A stretch of 64,000 bases of DNA from Marinobacterium mangrovicola (GTDB lineage: Bacteria > Pseudomonadota > Gammaproteobacteria > Pseudomonadales > Balneatricaceae): assembly GCF_004339595.1 (NCBI RefSeq), contig NZ_SMFU01000008.1:744001-808000 (forward strand). Reading direction: 5' to 3'. Shown piece after piece: positions 25,947 through 35,066 of the stretch (position 1 is its first letter; each line of letters begins with the position of its first letter). Below the pieces are notes generated by a model. It searched no databases, was not told the origin of the DNA, and worked only from the letters and a program-made list of their open reading frames with translations. Both the position numbers and the translations under genes were made by a program.

Positions 25947-26871
25947 ATTAGTAATCGTGATGATCGCCGCCTACAACGCGGAAGAATATATTTGTGAAAC
26001 AATCGAGAGCATACTGGTTCAGTCATATAAAAACTTTAAAGTCGTTATATGCGATGACTGTAGTACGGACCAGACAGTAAATAAAATAGAAGGTTTTAAA
26101 GATAGGCGTATAGAGCTTATTAAAAATAGTGAAAATCTAGGGAAGTCAGTATGCCTAAATAAAATAATCGAAGCTACGGATGGCGATTTTTATATGATGC
26201 AGGATGCTGATGATACATCGCATCCAGACAGAATTAAATTATTAGTTAGTTTCATCGAATTAAATCCGTCAGTAGATCTTATAATGTCGGGGTATCAATT
26301 AATTATAGATAACGAAAGTTGTTGTCCTCGTGGTACGGATTTAACTATTAATGAATGCCAGGAACTTGTAGCCCAATATAAAATGCCCTCTCATGATCCT
26401 ACTATGTTTATAAAAGCCGTCGTGGTTTCTGAGGTTAGGTTCGATCGCACTTTAAGGATAGGTCAAGGATTGGATTTTATCTTAAGAGTAGGCGAAAAAT
26501 ATAATATATCTGTTATTGAAAACGTTCTTTACAACTATCGAGTACATCCATCTTCGATCACGAGGATGAAAAGAAAAAAACGTAATACAATGATTTCAAA
26601 AATTAAACTAGAAGCTTACGAAAGACGGAAAGTAAATTCTAAAATACCAATAATAAATTATCCGCATGCTAATAGTGACAGTGATAAATATAATAATTTA
26701 TACGTACACTTTATAGAATCAGTACGTTACCTTCTGCAACGAAGAAAAATTAAAAATGCGTTTTGTGTTTCTTTTAAAAGTATAAGGTATGGAAATTTTG
26801 TTATGATAAATTATTACAAGCCACTCGCTATAGCTATAATTAATTTAGGTTTGATTAGATGCTACCCCTAA
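25936..26871 (+). CDS. Family 2 glycosyltransferase
   Basis: A 311-residue GT-A enzyme. VIVMIAAYNAEEYICETIESILVQSYKNFKVVICDDCSTD is the family 2 start; MMQDADDTSHPDRI carries the DxD-type metal site (about residues 92-95). HDPTMFIKA and a later GQGLDFILRVGEKYNISVI complete the domain. It should add one sugar to the lipid-linked repeat unit on the cytoplasmic face; donor and linkage cannot be told. It overlaps both neighbours, so it is part of the same transcript. Composition is about as AT-rich as anything in the island. Confidence 0.85.
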   Translation: MDDKLVIVMIAAYNAEEYICETIESILVQSYKNFKVVICDDCSTDQTVNKIEGFKDRRIELIKNSENLGKSVCLNKIIEATDGDFYMMQDADDTSHPDRIKLLVSFIELNPSVDLIMSGYQLIIDNESCCPRGTDLTINECQELVAQYKMPSHDPTMFIKAVVVSEVRFDRTLRIGQGLDFILRVGEKYNISVIENVLYNYRVHPSSITRMKRKKRNTMISKIKLEAYERRKVNSKIPIINYPHANSDSDKYNNLYVHFIESVRYLLQRRKIKNAFCVSFKSIRYGNFVMINYYKPLAIAIINLGLIRCYP

Positions 26872-27284
26872 TTATACGGAAAGATTTTAGACATTTATTA
26901 CTGAAGCTTAGAACTAAGTACTTTAATGTCTTATGGAAGATGAATATATCTGACACTGCTCTGATCTCTTTTAAAGCGAAACTTGATCGAACGAATCCTA
27001 AAGGTATAACTATTGGAGAATACACGCATATAGCTTTTGGTGCTGTTTTACTTACACATGATATGTCTAGGAATCTTCATAGTAAGATTAAGATTGGTTC
27101 AAATTGTTTTATTGGAGCTAACAGCATCATACTACCCGGCGTTGAAATTAACGATGGTTGTATAATAGCAGCGGGAAGTGTTGTAACGAAATCTATTAGT
27201 CCTAATTCTATAGTGGCTGGTAACCCAGCCAAGGTCATACGAACAGGTATTAAAGTTGGAAAATATGGCGTTATTAAAAAATAG
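26859..27284 (+). CDS. Hexapeptide-repeat acyltransferase (LbetaH fold)
   Basis: A 141-residue enzyme made of left-handed beta-helix turns (GITIGEYTHIAFGAVLLTHDM, IKIGSNCFIGANSIILPGVEIN, CIIAAGSVVTKSI) with the NPAK ending of WbbJ/NodL-type acetyltransferases (SIVAGNPAKVIRTG). The His in LLTHDMSRN is the likely catalytic base. It probably O-acetylates a sugar of the polymer using acetyl-CoA. It overlaps the glycosyltransferase before and the polymerase after. Confidence 0.82.
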   Translation: MLPLIIRKDFRHLLLKLRTKYFNVLWKMNISDTALISFKAKLDRTNPKGITIGEYTHIAFGAVLLTHDMSRNLHSKIKIGSNCFIGANSIILPGVEINDGCIIAAGSVVTKSISPNSIVAGNPAKVIRTGIKVGKYGVIKK

Positions 27285-28509
27285 CCAATTTAATCGAACG
27301 ATTGCTTTTTTATTTGTGATTTCTTGTTTCGTTCCCGCAAGTCTGCATATTGATTTTTACGGCCTACGATTAGAATTCTATCGTTTTTTATTAATTATAT
27401 TCATGCTTTCTAATCTAGGCGTTATTTTTAAATCCGTTGATAACAAAGAAAATAGATTACTGGCATTATTTTGTTTATTAGCCGCACTTTCTTACATATT
27501 AAATAATGGATTATCCTACATTGTTAGTGGGATAATATTGTTTTTAGAGGTATACGTTGTTTTCATCTTGGCTAGATATTGTTTCGAAAATTCATATTTA
27601 CAATATAAGTTAATAAAATTAGTTGGTGTGATCTTTATCTTCCTGGTGCCTTTTGCTTTAAAAGAGGCTAATGATGGAATAAGAACACTGCAATTGCTCG
27701 GAGCCCAGATATCGGGAACAGAGACTTCTAGTTACCTTGGCGATAATTATTTCAGATACGGTATTCATAGAAGTAGTACAGTCTTTAGTCATCCGATTCT
27801 ATACGGGGTAATAGCGGCTGCTTTTATACCTATATTTATGGTTTCAACTAAAGGTTTATTTCGTGTTGTTACAGTATTTTCATTGTTAGTTGGAGTCGTC
27901 GTTTCAGTTTCAAGTGTCGCTTTTATGATGTGTGCGGTATTTTTGGTCGCTTATATTTTAAAAAGAATATCAGCATACTACAGAAACATATATAGAGATT
28001 TTATACGGACTGGGATAATACTCTTTTTTATACTGTCAATTCTATCAAATAGAGGTCCGATACTTTTCTTCATACAAACGTTTACGTTGAATAGTAATAC
28101 CGCTTTCACGAGATATCAGCAATGGCAATTCGCAATGGACGATATACTGAGAAATCCATTTTTTGGATACGGGTTCGGAGAATGGACAAGACCTCATTGG
28201 TTAGCTCCTAGTATTGACAGCTATTGGTTAAACTTAACGTTAGAAAATGGTATTACGGCGTTATTAATTATATTTTTGTTCTGTGTAGTTGTTTTGAAAA
28301 AAATGATGAGGGCGTATTCTTATAACCGCAATGCGAAAATATATGGTTATATAATCGCGCTAATATCATTATATATCGCCGCATTTACGGTCGATTATTT
28401 TGACCGCGCTCAAATATTTTTCTATTTTATATCCGGATTTTCATTGGGATTACTTACATCCGAGCATAAAAAATCATTAAAGAACGTTAATGCAAAGACC
28501 GTAGAGTAA
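27265..28509 (+). CDS. wzy: O-antigen polymerase/ligase-like protein (Wzy candidate)
   Basis: A 414-residue protein with ten to twelve membrane helices and a large periplasmic loop (residues about 135-175), followed by HRSSTVFSHPILYGVIAAAFIP and, later, NPFFGYGFGEW, a pattern typical of Wzy_C/O-antigen ligase proteins. In a Wzx/Wzy-type cluster it would join repeat units in the periplasm. I use the ATG at 27265, not the TTG three codons upstream. Sequence conservation in this family is low, so the call rests on topology, the two motifs and the neighbours (Wzz before, Wzx after). Confidence 0.75.
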   Translation: MALLKNSQFNRTIAFLFVISCFVPASLHIDFYGLRLEFYRFLLIIFMLSNLGVIFKSVDNKENRLLALFCLLAALSYILNNGLSYIVSGIILFLEVYVVFILARYCFENSYLQYKLIKLVGVIFIFLVPFALKEANDGIRTLQLLGAQISGTETSSYLGDNYFRYGIHRSSTVFSHPILYGVIAAAFIPIFMVSTKGLFRVVTVFSLLVGVVVSVSSVAFMMCAVFLVAYILKRISAYYRNIYRDFIRTGIILFFILSILSNRGPILFFIQTFTLNSNTAFTRYQQWQFAMDDILRNPFFGYGFGEWTRPHWLAPSIDSYWLNLTLENGITALLIIFLFCVVVLKKMMRAYSYNRNAKIYGYIIALISLYIAAFTVDYFDRAQIFFYFISGFSLGLLTSEHKKSLKNVNAKTVE

Positions 28510-28531
28510 AAACCAAACGAACGAGCAGATT

Positions 28532-30037
28532 ATGAAAATTCAATTTACTAAATATAATGGAGACAATGATGGCGATGAAACGCTCACATCTCGAGCGGTT
28601 AAGGGGATATCATACACATTAAGTTCAAAAATACTAATAGTACTTTCGCAGCTTATCACGCTTTTGGTTTTAGCCCGAATCTTGACGCCTGAAGACTATG
28701 GGCTAGTAGCATATGTAAGTATTTTCACTGGTATTGCTACTCATTTGATGGAGGCGGGTATAAGTACTGCGATAATTCAGCGAAAGATAGTTAACCATTC
28801 AGAAGTGTCTAATCTTTTTTGGGTTAGTTTTAGTGTCTCTTCTTTACTAACGATAGTATTTATAATTTTAGGATATTTTATCTCCTATTTTTATAGCGAC
28901 ATCCGCTACTTTTATGTTTTTTCGGCTACTAGTCTTGTCTTTATTTTTTCCGGCGCCTCGATACAGCATGATGCTATATTAAGACGGGGAATGCAGTTTA
29001 AAGAGATTTCTATTCTAGACCTTACTGCGAAAGTTTTAAGTTCTGCTATTGGTGTTTCATCTGCGGTTTACGGTCTTGGATATTGGTCTTTAGTTTATAT
29101 GACTGTTAGTTATCCTTTTATATTGTCTTTGTTGAGGTGGATTTATTCAGGCTGGCTTCCATCATTTTATGACCGTACTACTAAAATTTATATGTTTTTG
29201 AATGTCAGTTCTTTTGTTTTGATAGGAAATATTATTAATTATATTATTATAAATGTGGTCGGTTACTTTATACATTATATCGGTGGCTTGTCGTCATTAG
29301 GCTATTACAATAGATCGCTAAATATTGCGACCATTTTTAGTAAACAATTTCTTACTCCAATGATAGCGGTTACGCAGCCTGCGTTTTCTAAGTTGCAAGG
29401 TAATAACGAAAGAGTCTCTGACAAATTGATGTTGGTGTATAACTCAATTTTGTTATTGTCGGTAGTGACCGGAGTTATCTTGTATTGTAACTCTAATATT
29501 ATTATTGACTTGTTGCTGGGTGACGCCTGGATTTCAGCGTCAGAGCTTTTTCAATATCTAATAATATTATCTGTGCTCGGACCTGTTAGTAACTTTCTTT
29601 CTGTAGGTATGAACACTCTAGGCAAAGTTAAGGAATTAGCGATATGGAGAGTGTTTCAACTACTGTTAATTGTTTTAGAGTGTGTAATTGGCTCCAATTG
29701 GGGCTGGATGGGTGTTGTAATGGTTTCCTCAGTATCAGGCGTAATGTTTAGGTTTCCATTATTTATCTGGTTTGTATCAAAATATATACCACTTAAACGA
29801 TCTGTCGCAATCTTTAATTTTTATTATTTACTATTTTTTGTATCTGCATTACTGTTTTTAGATAAAATTTTATATAGTGGCGATAATCATTATAATATCT
29901 ATATTTTTTCAATTTATTTATCCGTAGGTGCGTTATTTTTTTTAGGAATTATCGCTTATTTAAACAGAGGTTTCAGGTTGGCTATTATCTATGTTTTTAA
30001 TTCTTTATCGGCTATTTTTTTAAAGATGAAATCTTAG
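28532..30037 (+). CDS. wzx: Wzx-type repeat-unit flippase (WzxC-like, MOP family)
   Basis: A 501-residue inner-membrane protein with about fourteen helices. The N-terminal block AVKGISYTLSSKILIVLSQLITLLVLARILTPEDYGLVAYVSIFTGI is typical of the WzxC group, as is GISTAIIQRKIVNHSEVSNLFWVS. It turns lipid-linked repeat units to the periplasmic side. The N-terminal 25 residues are polar and acidic. Last gene of the first block of the EPS operon; a 438-base gap follows. Confidence 0.85.
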   Translation: MKIQFTKYNGDNDGDETLTSRAVKGISYTLSSKILIVLSQLITLLVLARILTPEDYGLVAYVSIFTGIATHLMEAGISTAIIQRKIVNHSEVSNLFWVSFSVSSLLTIVFIILGYFISYFYSDIRYFYVFSATSLVFIFSGASIQHDAILRRGMQFKEISILDLTAKVLSSAIGVSSAVYGLGYWSLVYMTVSYPFILSLLRWIYSGWLPSFYDRTTKIYMFLNVSSFVLIGNIINYIIINVVGYFIHYIGGLSSLGYYNRSLNIATIFSKQFLTPMIAVTQPAFSKLQGNNERVSDKLMLVYNSILLLSVVTGVILYCNSNIIIDLLLGDAWISASELFQYLIILSVLGPVSNFLSVGMNTLGKVKELAIWRVFQLLLIVLECVIGSNWGWMGVVMVSSVSGVMFRFPLFIWFVSKYIPLKRSVAIFNFYYLLFFVSALLFLDKILYSGDNHYNIYIFSIYLSVGALFFLGIIAYLNRGFRLAIIYVFNSLSAIFLKMKS

Positions 30038-30475
30038 CGGTCACTTAAATTTTTTGTTAAAAGGTTATTAATTCATGGCTTTGGCCTTATCGCCTAATTG
30101 CAAATTGAATTCAATATTGAAGGTGTTAACTAAGCGAACAGTAATCTCACATGCGTTGTGCGTGCTGCCTACGTATTTAAGCAATCAAATGTGGTTCGCT
30201 AGCTTAAAAAAAAGTCCAATCTCGACACTTAGGTTAGAAGTAGTTGCAGATAGTAGGCTGAGGATATGGGGCGAGAAGGTACGTTTTTTCAACGCCTGGC
30301 TGGGATGAATTGATGTTTAGGGGGGCTACCATAATAAAAAGAAGGGGATGGCTTCGACATTAACTGAAATTGGGTATGGGGCGTCCGTGCGTAAGCAATA
30401 TATTTTCGTTTGCGTCCCCTGATAGTGATCCGGCGTTGCCGGAGGTGATTTTACTTAAGTATATAGGGAAGCTAT
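30038..30475. other. Intergenic gap inside the EPS operon
   Basis: A 438-base stretch. One 77-codon open frame (30075-30308 plus) starts with ATG but has no recognisable domain or good ribosome binding site, so I do not call it as a gene. A small CCGGC-GTT-GCCGG hairpin lies at about 30430-30442. The gap may mark a recombination seam between two blocks of sugar genes. Confidence 0.35.
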
Positions 30476-31621
30476 ATGGATGTGGCGATTCTAACCCAGC
30501 CGCTGGGGCATAACTATGGCGGCCTGTTACAGGCCTATGCACTTCAATTTGTTCTCGGAACCTACAAGGTTAATTACATCACAATCGACCGGCTTAAAAA
30601 CGAGTGCTCCGCATTTGAAACCATAAAACATAGATTGAGAGAAACAAAAGAAATAGTTAGAGGAAGAAGGAAATACTTTTTTTCTAATAAAAGAAAAAAC
30701 CTCGTTTTAAAAGAACTTATTCGATTTAAGAAAGAACGTATTCACCTATCGATTCCAATCACCAGCGAATCAGGCTTACGGGATTATTTTAAAAATAGGA
30801 ATTTTCATGCAGTAATCGTTGGTAGTGATCAGGTGTGGAGGCCGCGTTATTCTCCAAGTATTTTGAATTTTTTTCTTGATTTCTTAGATGATATTGATTG
30901 TAACGCCAAGAAAGTATCTTACGCTGCTTCTTTCGGAGTCGATTGTTGGGAATACGATGTCAATTTGTCGCTGCGTTGCAAAGAATTATTAGAAAATTTT
31001 AATGCGGTTTCTGTAAGAGAAAAAAGCGCTATCGAGCTATGTAGCGAATATCTTAGTAAACACAGCACACTTGTGTTAGATCCAACTTTGCTTCTTGATC
31101 CAGATGATTACTTATCGCTAGTACCCGAAGCGAAGGCTAGTAGAGAATACGATATCGTCTCATATATATTAGATTCTAGTGATGTTAAGTATGGAGTAGA
31201 AGAATTTATAGCTAATAAATTGAATGCGTCTATCTACTCACTTAAGCCTGATTCTGATCCAAATCATATTTCAATGGTAGATACCGAAAATTATCCTTGG
31301 CCTAGTGTAGAAGAATGGATTAATGCGTTTGCTAATAGTCGTTTTATCCTAACGGATTCATTTCATGGCACCGTATTTGCGATAATTTTTAACAAGCCAT
31401 TCATCGCGCTGGGTAATGTGGATAGAGGTCTTTCCCGTTTTCAATCGTTATTGTCTCTGTTTGGACTAGAGAACCGGTTGGTTACTGATGTATCTGACGT
31501 ATCTGAGAGGCTACTTAGTACTGATCCCGATTGGGCTTTCGTAAACCAGCAGCGCGAGGAGCTTAAAGAACAGAGTTTAAGTTTTTTATTAGAAAGCATT
31601 GGAGCTATTAGAGATGAATGA
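30476..31621 (+). CDS. Polysaccharide pyruvyl transferase family protein
   Basis: A 381-residue protein of the WcaK/CsaB family. The start DVAILTQPLGHNYGGLLQAYAL, the central AVIVGSDQVWRPRYSPSILNFFLDFL, SYAASFGVD, SVREKSAIELCSEY, LDPTLLLDPDDYLSL, and the C-terminal ILTDSFHGTVFAIIFNKPFIAL are the family landmarks; the His in SFHGT is the conserved one. It would transfer a pyruvyl ketal from phosphoenolpyruvate onto a sugar, giving the polymer a negative charge. It precedes two glycosyltransferases in tight overlap. A glycosyltransferase-like side branch of the family cannot be excluded. Confidence 0.85.
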   Translation: MDVAILTQPLGHNYGGLLQAYALQFVLGTYKVNYITIDRLKNECSAFETIKHRLRETKEIVRGRRKYFFSNKRKNLVLKELIRFKKERIHLSIPITSESGLRDYFKNRNFHAVIVGSDQVWRPRYSPSILNFFLDFLDDIDCNAKKVSYAASFGVDCWEYDVNLSLRCKELLENFNAVSVREKSAIELCSEYLSKHSTLVLDPTLLLDPDDYLSLVPEAKASREYDIVSYILDSSDVKYGVEEFIANKLNASIYSLKPDSDPNHISMVDTENYPWPSVEEWINAFANSRFILTDSFHGTVFAIIFNKPFIALGNVDRGLSRFQSLLSLFGLENRLVTDVSDVSERLLSTDPDWAFVNQQREELKEQSLSFLLESIGAIRDE

Positions 31622-32621
31622 TTCACCTCTAGTATCGATAATTGTACCGGTCTTTAATGCGAGTGAGAGCTTAGAGCATTCAGTAAATTCACTCCTAAAC
31701 CAATCCTACCGTTACCTAGAAATTATATTAATTAACGATGCTTCTACGGATTCTTCCATTTCGTTAATGAAAAAGTTAGCGGATAAAGATTCCCGAGTGG
31801 TATTAATAAATCTTCCTGTTAACGTTGGAGTTCATGGTGCAAGGATTGCCGGGCTTAGTCAGGCTAACGGCGAGTGGATTGGATTCCTTGACTCTGATGA
31901 CTATGCAAGACCAAGTATGTTTATGAATATGGTCCGAGCTGCTTGTTACTCTCAGGCGGATATAATCGTCTGCGGCTCTGATCGAGTCGATACTCAACGC
32001 CGTATCATCGCTAATAAAATTTCATTTAAAAAGTCTAAAGCTTTTAAAGAAAATGTCTTCGAAGATTTTTGTTCATTCAGGTTCGGAACGGGATCATTAT
32101 GGAATAAAATTTATAAAAAAAATGTGATTAAATCGATCACAGAAATAACATTTCCTTGGCGCCAGGAAATTAATGAGGATATGATAGTTAATGTGATGTG
32201 TTTTTTAAAAGCAAAAAGTGTTTACGTTTTATCAGATATCTTACACGAGTATGTTTATCGTGCTGAAAGTGTCACCTCTGAAATGTCAAACCCTTTCGCC
32301 TTCACGCAACTACTCAAGGCGTATCTTTTATCTGCACATATTGTAGGTGATTTAGATGTTTCTAAGCTACCTTACATTGCTGATTTGTATCGAACTCAAT
32401 TTTCTTGGCCTGAGTACAAAATCAATGATTTAGAACTATTAGAAGATTTTTCAGAAGAATTTAAAGTTTCACTCGATATCTTCCCTCAGGCTAAGTCTAT
32501 TATTCTACCCATGGTAATTGCTAGACCTGATATAGATATCAGCTTCAAGCAAGCTGTTCGGATCGCCTATAAGAGAGTTAAAATACGGTTGTTAAATCTA
32601 TTACCGACGATTAAGGAGTGA
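31614..32621 (+). CDS. Family 2 glycosyltransferase
   Basis: A 335-residue GT-A enzyme: PLVSIIVPVFNASESLEHSVNSLLNQSYRYLEIILINDASTD opens the domain, and WIGFLDSDDYARPSMF holds the DSDD metal site near residue 92. The ATG at 31614 overlaps the pyruvyl transferase stop (ATGAATGA), a sign of coupled translation; a TTG five codons earlier is less likely. Residues 150-335 (FGTGSLWNKIYKKNVI, WRQEINEDMIVNVMCFLKA) resemble EpsE/WcaA-like enzymes that elongate the repeat unit. The sugar is not predictable. Confidence 0.85.
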   Translation: MNDSPLVSIIVPVFNASESLEHSVNSLLNQSYRYLEIILINDASTDSSISLMKKLADKDSRVVLINLPVNVGVHGARIAGLSQANGEWIGFLDSDDYARPSMFMNMVRAACYSQADIIVCGSDRVDTQRRIIANKISFKKSKAFKENVFEDFCSFRFGTGSLWNKIYKKNVIKSITEITFPWRQEINEDMIVNVMCFLKAKSVYVLSDILHEYVYRAESVTSEMSNPFAFTQLLKAYLLSAHIVGDLDVSKLPYIADLYRTQFSWPEYKINDLELLEDFSEEFKVSLDIFPQAKSIILPMVIARPDIDISFKQAVRIAYKRVKIRLLNLLPTIKE

Positions 32622-32623
32622 TC

Positions 32624-33460
32624 GTGTCAGTCATAGTCTCATTGACTTCCACCTCGACCAGGATGGAATTATTGAAATATACATTATTGTCATTGATGGA
32701 TCAGGATTATCCCGCGTTCAGAATTTATCTATCGCTATCTAAAGAGCCTTATCTTATCGATAGTGGAGTAAAGGTGTTACCGCCTTGGCTAAATGACATG
32801 GTTTCTATCGGAAAGTTAGAAGTGTATTGGGTAAAAAATACAGGCCCCTATCGAAAATTATTACCCATCATTAATCAGGTAGAAGATGACGATCTTTTGG
32901 TTACTTGTGATGATGATGTTATTTACGGCAGGGGGTGGTTATCAAGTCTTATAGAGTCTGCGACAGAATATCCAAAACATGTGGTGTGTGGGCGAGGGAG
33001 GACGGTTAAAAAATCTATATTTAGTTCTAGGCCGCAAACTTATCTTCACTGGCCGCTTGCGCATGGGGGGGCGACGGGGTTTGATATTGTCCCAACCGGT
33101 GTTGGTGGTGTTGTTTATAACAAGAATCTCTTGGATATGGATTTCATTAATAAAAAAGAATTTATGGATTTGGCGCCACGTCAAGATGATCTTTGGTTTA
33201 ATAAGGCTCGAGAGTTACTCAATACTCCAGTACATATTTCGGAAAAGGCAGGAAGTTTTTTATTCCCAATAAATGCGCCTGGTGCTTTATTTGACAATAA
33301 TGCATTTAGTAAAAAATCATCTAAGCGATTCCGTATCATCTCGGCTTTACAGGAAAAAGCTCAAGGTCTAGCCGGCAGGTTAGGTCTACCTATTTGTTCA
33401 AATGACGTAGCATATTCAAATATTAATCGGTATGTAAAGAAAAGGGGCTCGCAAATTTAA
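32624..33460 (+). CDS. Glycosyltransferase-like protein (GT-A fold)
   Basis: A protein of 278 residues beginning SVIVSLTSTSTRMELLKYTLLSLMDQDYPAFRIYLSLSKE, with a metal site DDDLLVTCDDDVIYGRGWLSSLI near residue 93, as in GT-A transferases. SAGG-like positions are replaced by GATGFDIVPTGVGGVVYNKNLL. I prefer the GTG at 32624 because AAGGAG ends six bases before it; a GTG two codons earlier would touch that site. It closes the second block of EPS sugar genes; the next genes run the other way. Which sugar it moves is unknown. Confidence 0.72.
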   Translation: MSVIVSLTSTSTRMELLKYTLLSLMDQDYPAFRIYLSLSKEPYLIDSGVKVLPPWLNDMVSIGKLEVYWVKNTGPYRKLLPIINQVEDDDLLVTCDDDVIYGRGWLSSLIESATEYPKHVVCGRGRTVKKSIFSSRPQTYLHWPLAHGGATGFDIVPTGVGGVVYNKNLLDMDFINKKEFMDLAPRQDDLWFNKARELLNTPVHISEKAGSFLFPINAPGALFDNNAFSKKSSKRFRIISALQEKAQGLAGRLGLPICSNDVAYSNINRYVKKRGSQI

Positions 33461-33920
33461 TGGCCTCTTAGGTTAAGGGTTGTTTGGCTAATAAGTGCGA
33501 CACAGATCGTTCAACTATTGAAAAATAGCCAGCTCCTTACAGTGGTACGTTTTTTCTCGCCCTAATCGCTGGTCTGTTGATCTAGAAAAACCGTATGGAT
33601 ATAGGTTCTTCTTACATAGGTTAACAGCGGAGGTAAATCCCTCGGCTAAAAAATCTCGCGCCGAGGGATCGAGAGCTTTCCATGGATAACTAACTCTCGT
33701 CAAATCCACCAGAAAGCCTTACCGATCCGTAAATATAAGGTTCTTGGTAGTACGGTCAGGAGAAGTTGGTTCCCGGGGAGCGTTTAAGAGCACTGATCGA
33801 TGCGAACTAAGCCATAACTATCAATAGTCGTTATATAGTATCGATATTAATAATAGGTTATTAAAACTACGAGGTTGAGCAAAATTTAATATACGAAACA
33901 TTATGTATTATAGAGGAGGA
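33461..33920. other. Convergent gap with strong hairpin
   Basis: About 460 bases between convergent genes. TCCCTCGGC (33638-33646) pairs perfectly with GCCGAGGGA (33660-33668) around a 13-base AT-rich loop; with no T run it is a terminator-like hairpin, perhaps bidirectional. A 64-codon minus-strand frame (33515-33709) covers it and shows no family traits, so it is not called. Nothing else is visible. Confidence 0.45.
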
Positions 33921-35003
33921 TCATATTTTCCCGTTAAGAAAAATTGGTAATATTCGTTTATCAGATACCATGTGCTTATGAATTAATGTTGTGATTATAA
34001 AGGTAATAACAGCACAGAAAGCTATGAATATATTTTCGTTTTCGAAAAAGGATTTAAATGATAATGCTATCGCATATATGACTAGGTAATGCATCATATA
34101 TATAGTGTAGGAAGCACTAGCGTAGAAGCTTATAATATTACTATGTTTTGGTAAGCTTCTCTCACTTAGATAAAATAATATATTTGCGATCGAATAAGAT
34201 GTTATTGCATATACCATCAGTTCTGCAGATTTTAAAAATACGTTATTAAATGGGTTGTTCTCATTAAATACGATGACTATTGTGGTTAGACAAGCGAATA
34301 AACACCAGCTTGGCGTGTGGAAAATTTTGTAAGCTCCTTTATATTTGAAAAGAATAAAACCAAAAAGATAGTATGGGAATTGATATAATATCTCTCTTAA
34401 TAGGAAGCTAAATTCAAAGTTAAAAAAGTTTACGATTATTTGCGTATAAAATATTCTTAGCAGTACTGAGAGTGTCGCTAATGATAAAATTAAGATAACT
34501 ATGTAGATGTTGTTTTTATCGTCAAGGTCTTTTATGTACTGTTTCAGAAAATTATTTGATGCAAGCTTATCAATCGGACGCAAGAAAAATGCATAAAAGA
34601 TAAGAGGAAACAAAAACCAAAGGTGAAGGTGCCAGACCATAGGTCCGTTGGCGGCATGATTATTTTTAAAGTATAAATTTAAGGTATATTTTTCGATACC
34701 TTCATTATGATACAAGTACACTAACTGGTTTGTGATCGGATTAAGAATTATAAGTCCAAAAAATAGAGGAATTCCAATTCGAATTAACCTGTTTTTAATC
34801 GCGATTGAATACCCGTATTTGCTACAAGTTAACGCTGTCAGAAAACCGGAAATTATAAAAAAAGTTTCCATACGGAATAAGCTAGAGATATAAAATATCG
34901 CGCTGTAAAATGGTGATGGTTGAAGGGCGAGTGTTGCCGAATGAACTATTATACCTCCTATCATTAGTGCCGCTCGGAGGAAGTCGATATGTGCGTATCG
35001 CAT
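33921..35003 (-). CDS. Acyltransferase family 3 membrane protein
   Basis: A 360-residue protein with ten membrane helices. HIDFLRAALMIGGIIVHSATL at the N-terminus carries the conserved Arg and His, and RMETFFIISGFLTAL is the second family motif; WHLHLWFLFPLIFYAF follows. Such enzymes move acetyl or succinyl groups across the membrane onto sugars of EPS, O-antigen or glucans. The ATG at 35003 is used, three codons inside the longest frame, because AAGG lies ten bases before it. It is the last gene of a three-gene minus-strand block with two glycosyltransferases. Confidence 0.85.
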   Translation of the reverse strand: MRYAHIDFLRAALMIGGIIVHSATLALQPSPFYSAIFYISSLFRMETFFIISGFLTALTCSKYGYSIAIKNRLIRIGIPLFFGLIILNPITNQLVYLYHNEGIEKYTLNLYFKNNHAANGPMVWHLHLWFLFPLIFYAFFLRPIDKLASNNFLKQYIKDLDDKNNIYIVILILSLATLSVLLRIFYTQIIVNFFNFEFSFLLREILYQFPYYLFGFILFKYKGAYKIFHTPSWCLFACLTTIVIVFNENNPFNNVFLKSAELMVYAITSYSIANILFYLSERSLPKHSNIISFYASASYTIYMMHYLVIYAIALSFKSFFENENIFIAFCAVITFIITTLIHKHMVSDKRILPIFLNGKI

Positions 35004-35066
35004 CAAATTCAAACCTTTGATATATAGAATCGGCAGTAAAGACTAGCTTATTAATTCAGTAGCGGG

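Noticed and set aside
30075-30308. 77-codon frame in the EPS gap
   Set aside because: No family match by eye, weak start; listed only as part of the gap.
33515-33709. 64-codon minus-strand frame
   Set aside because: Lies over a strong hairpin in a convergent gap; no protein-like features.
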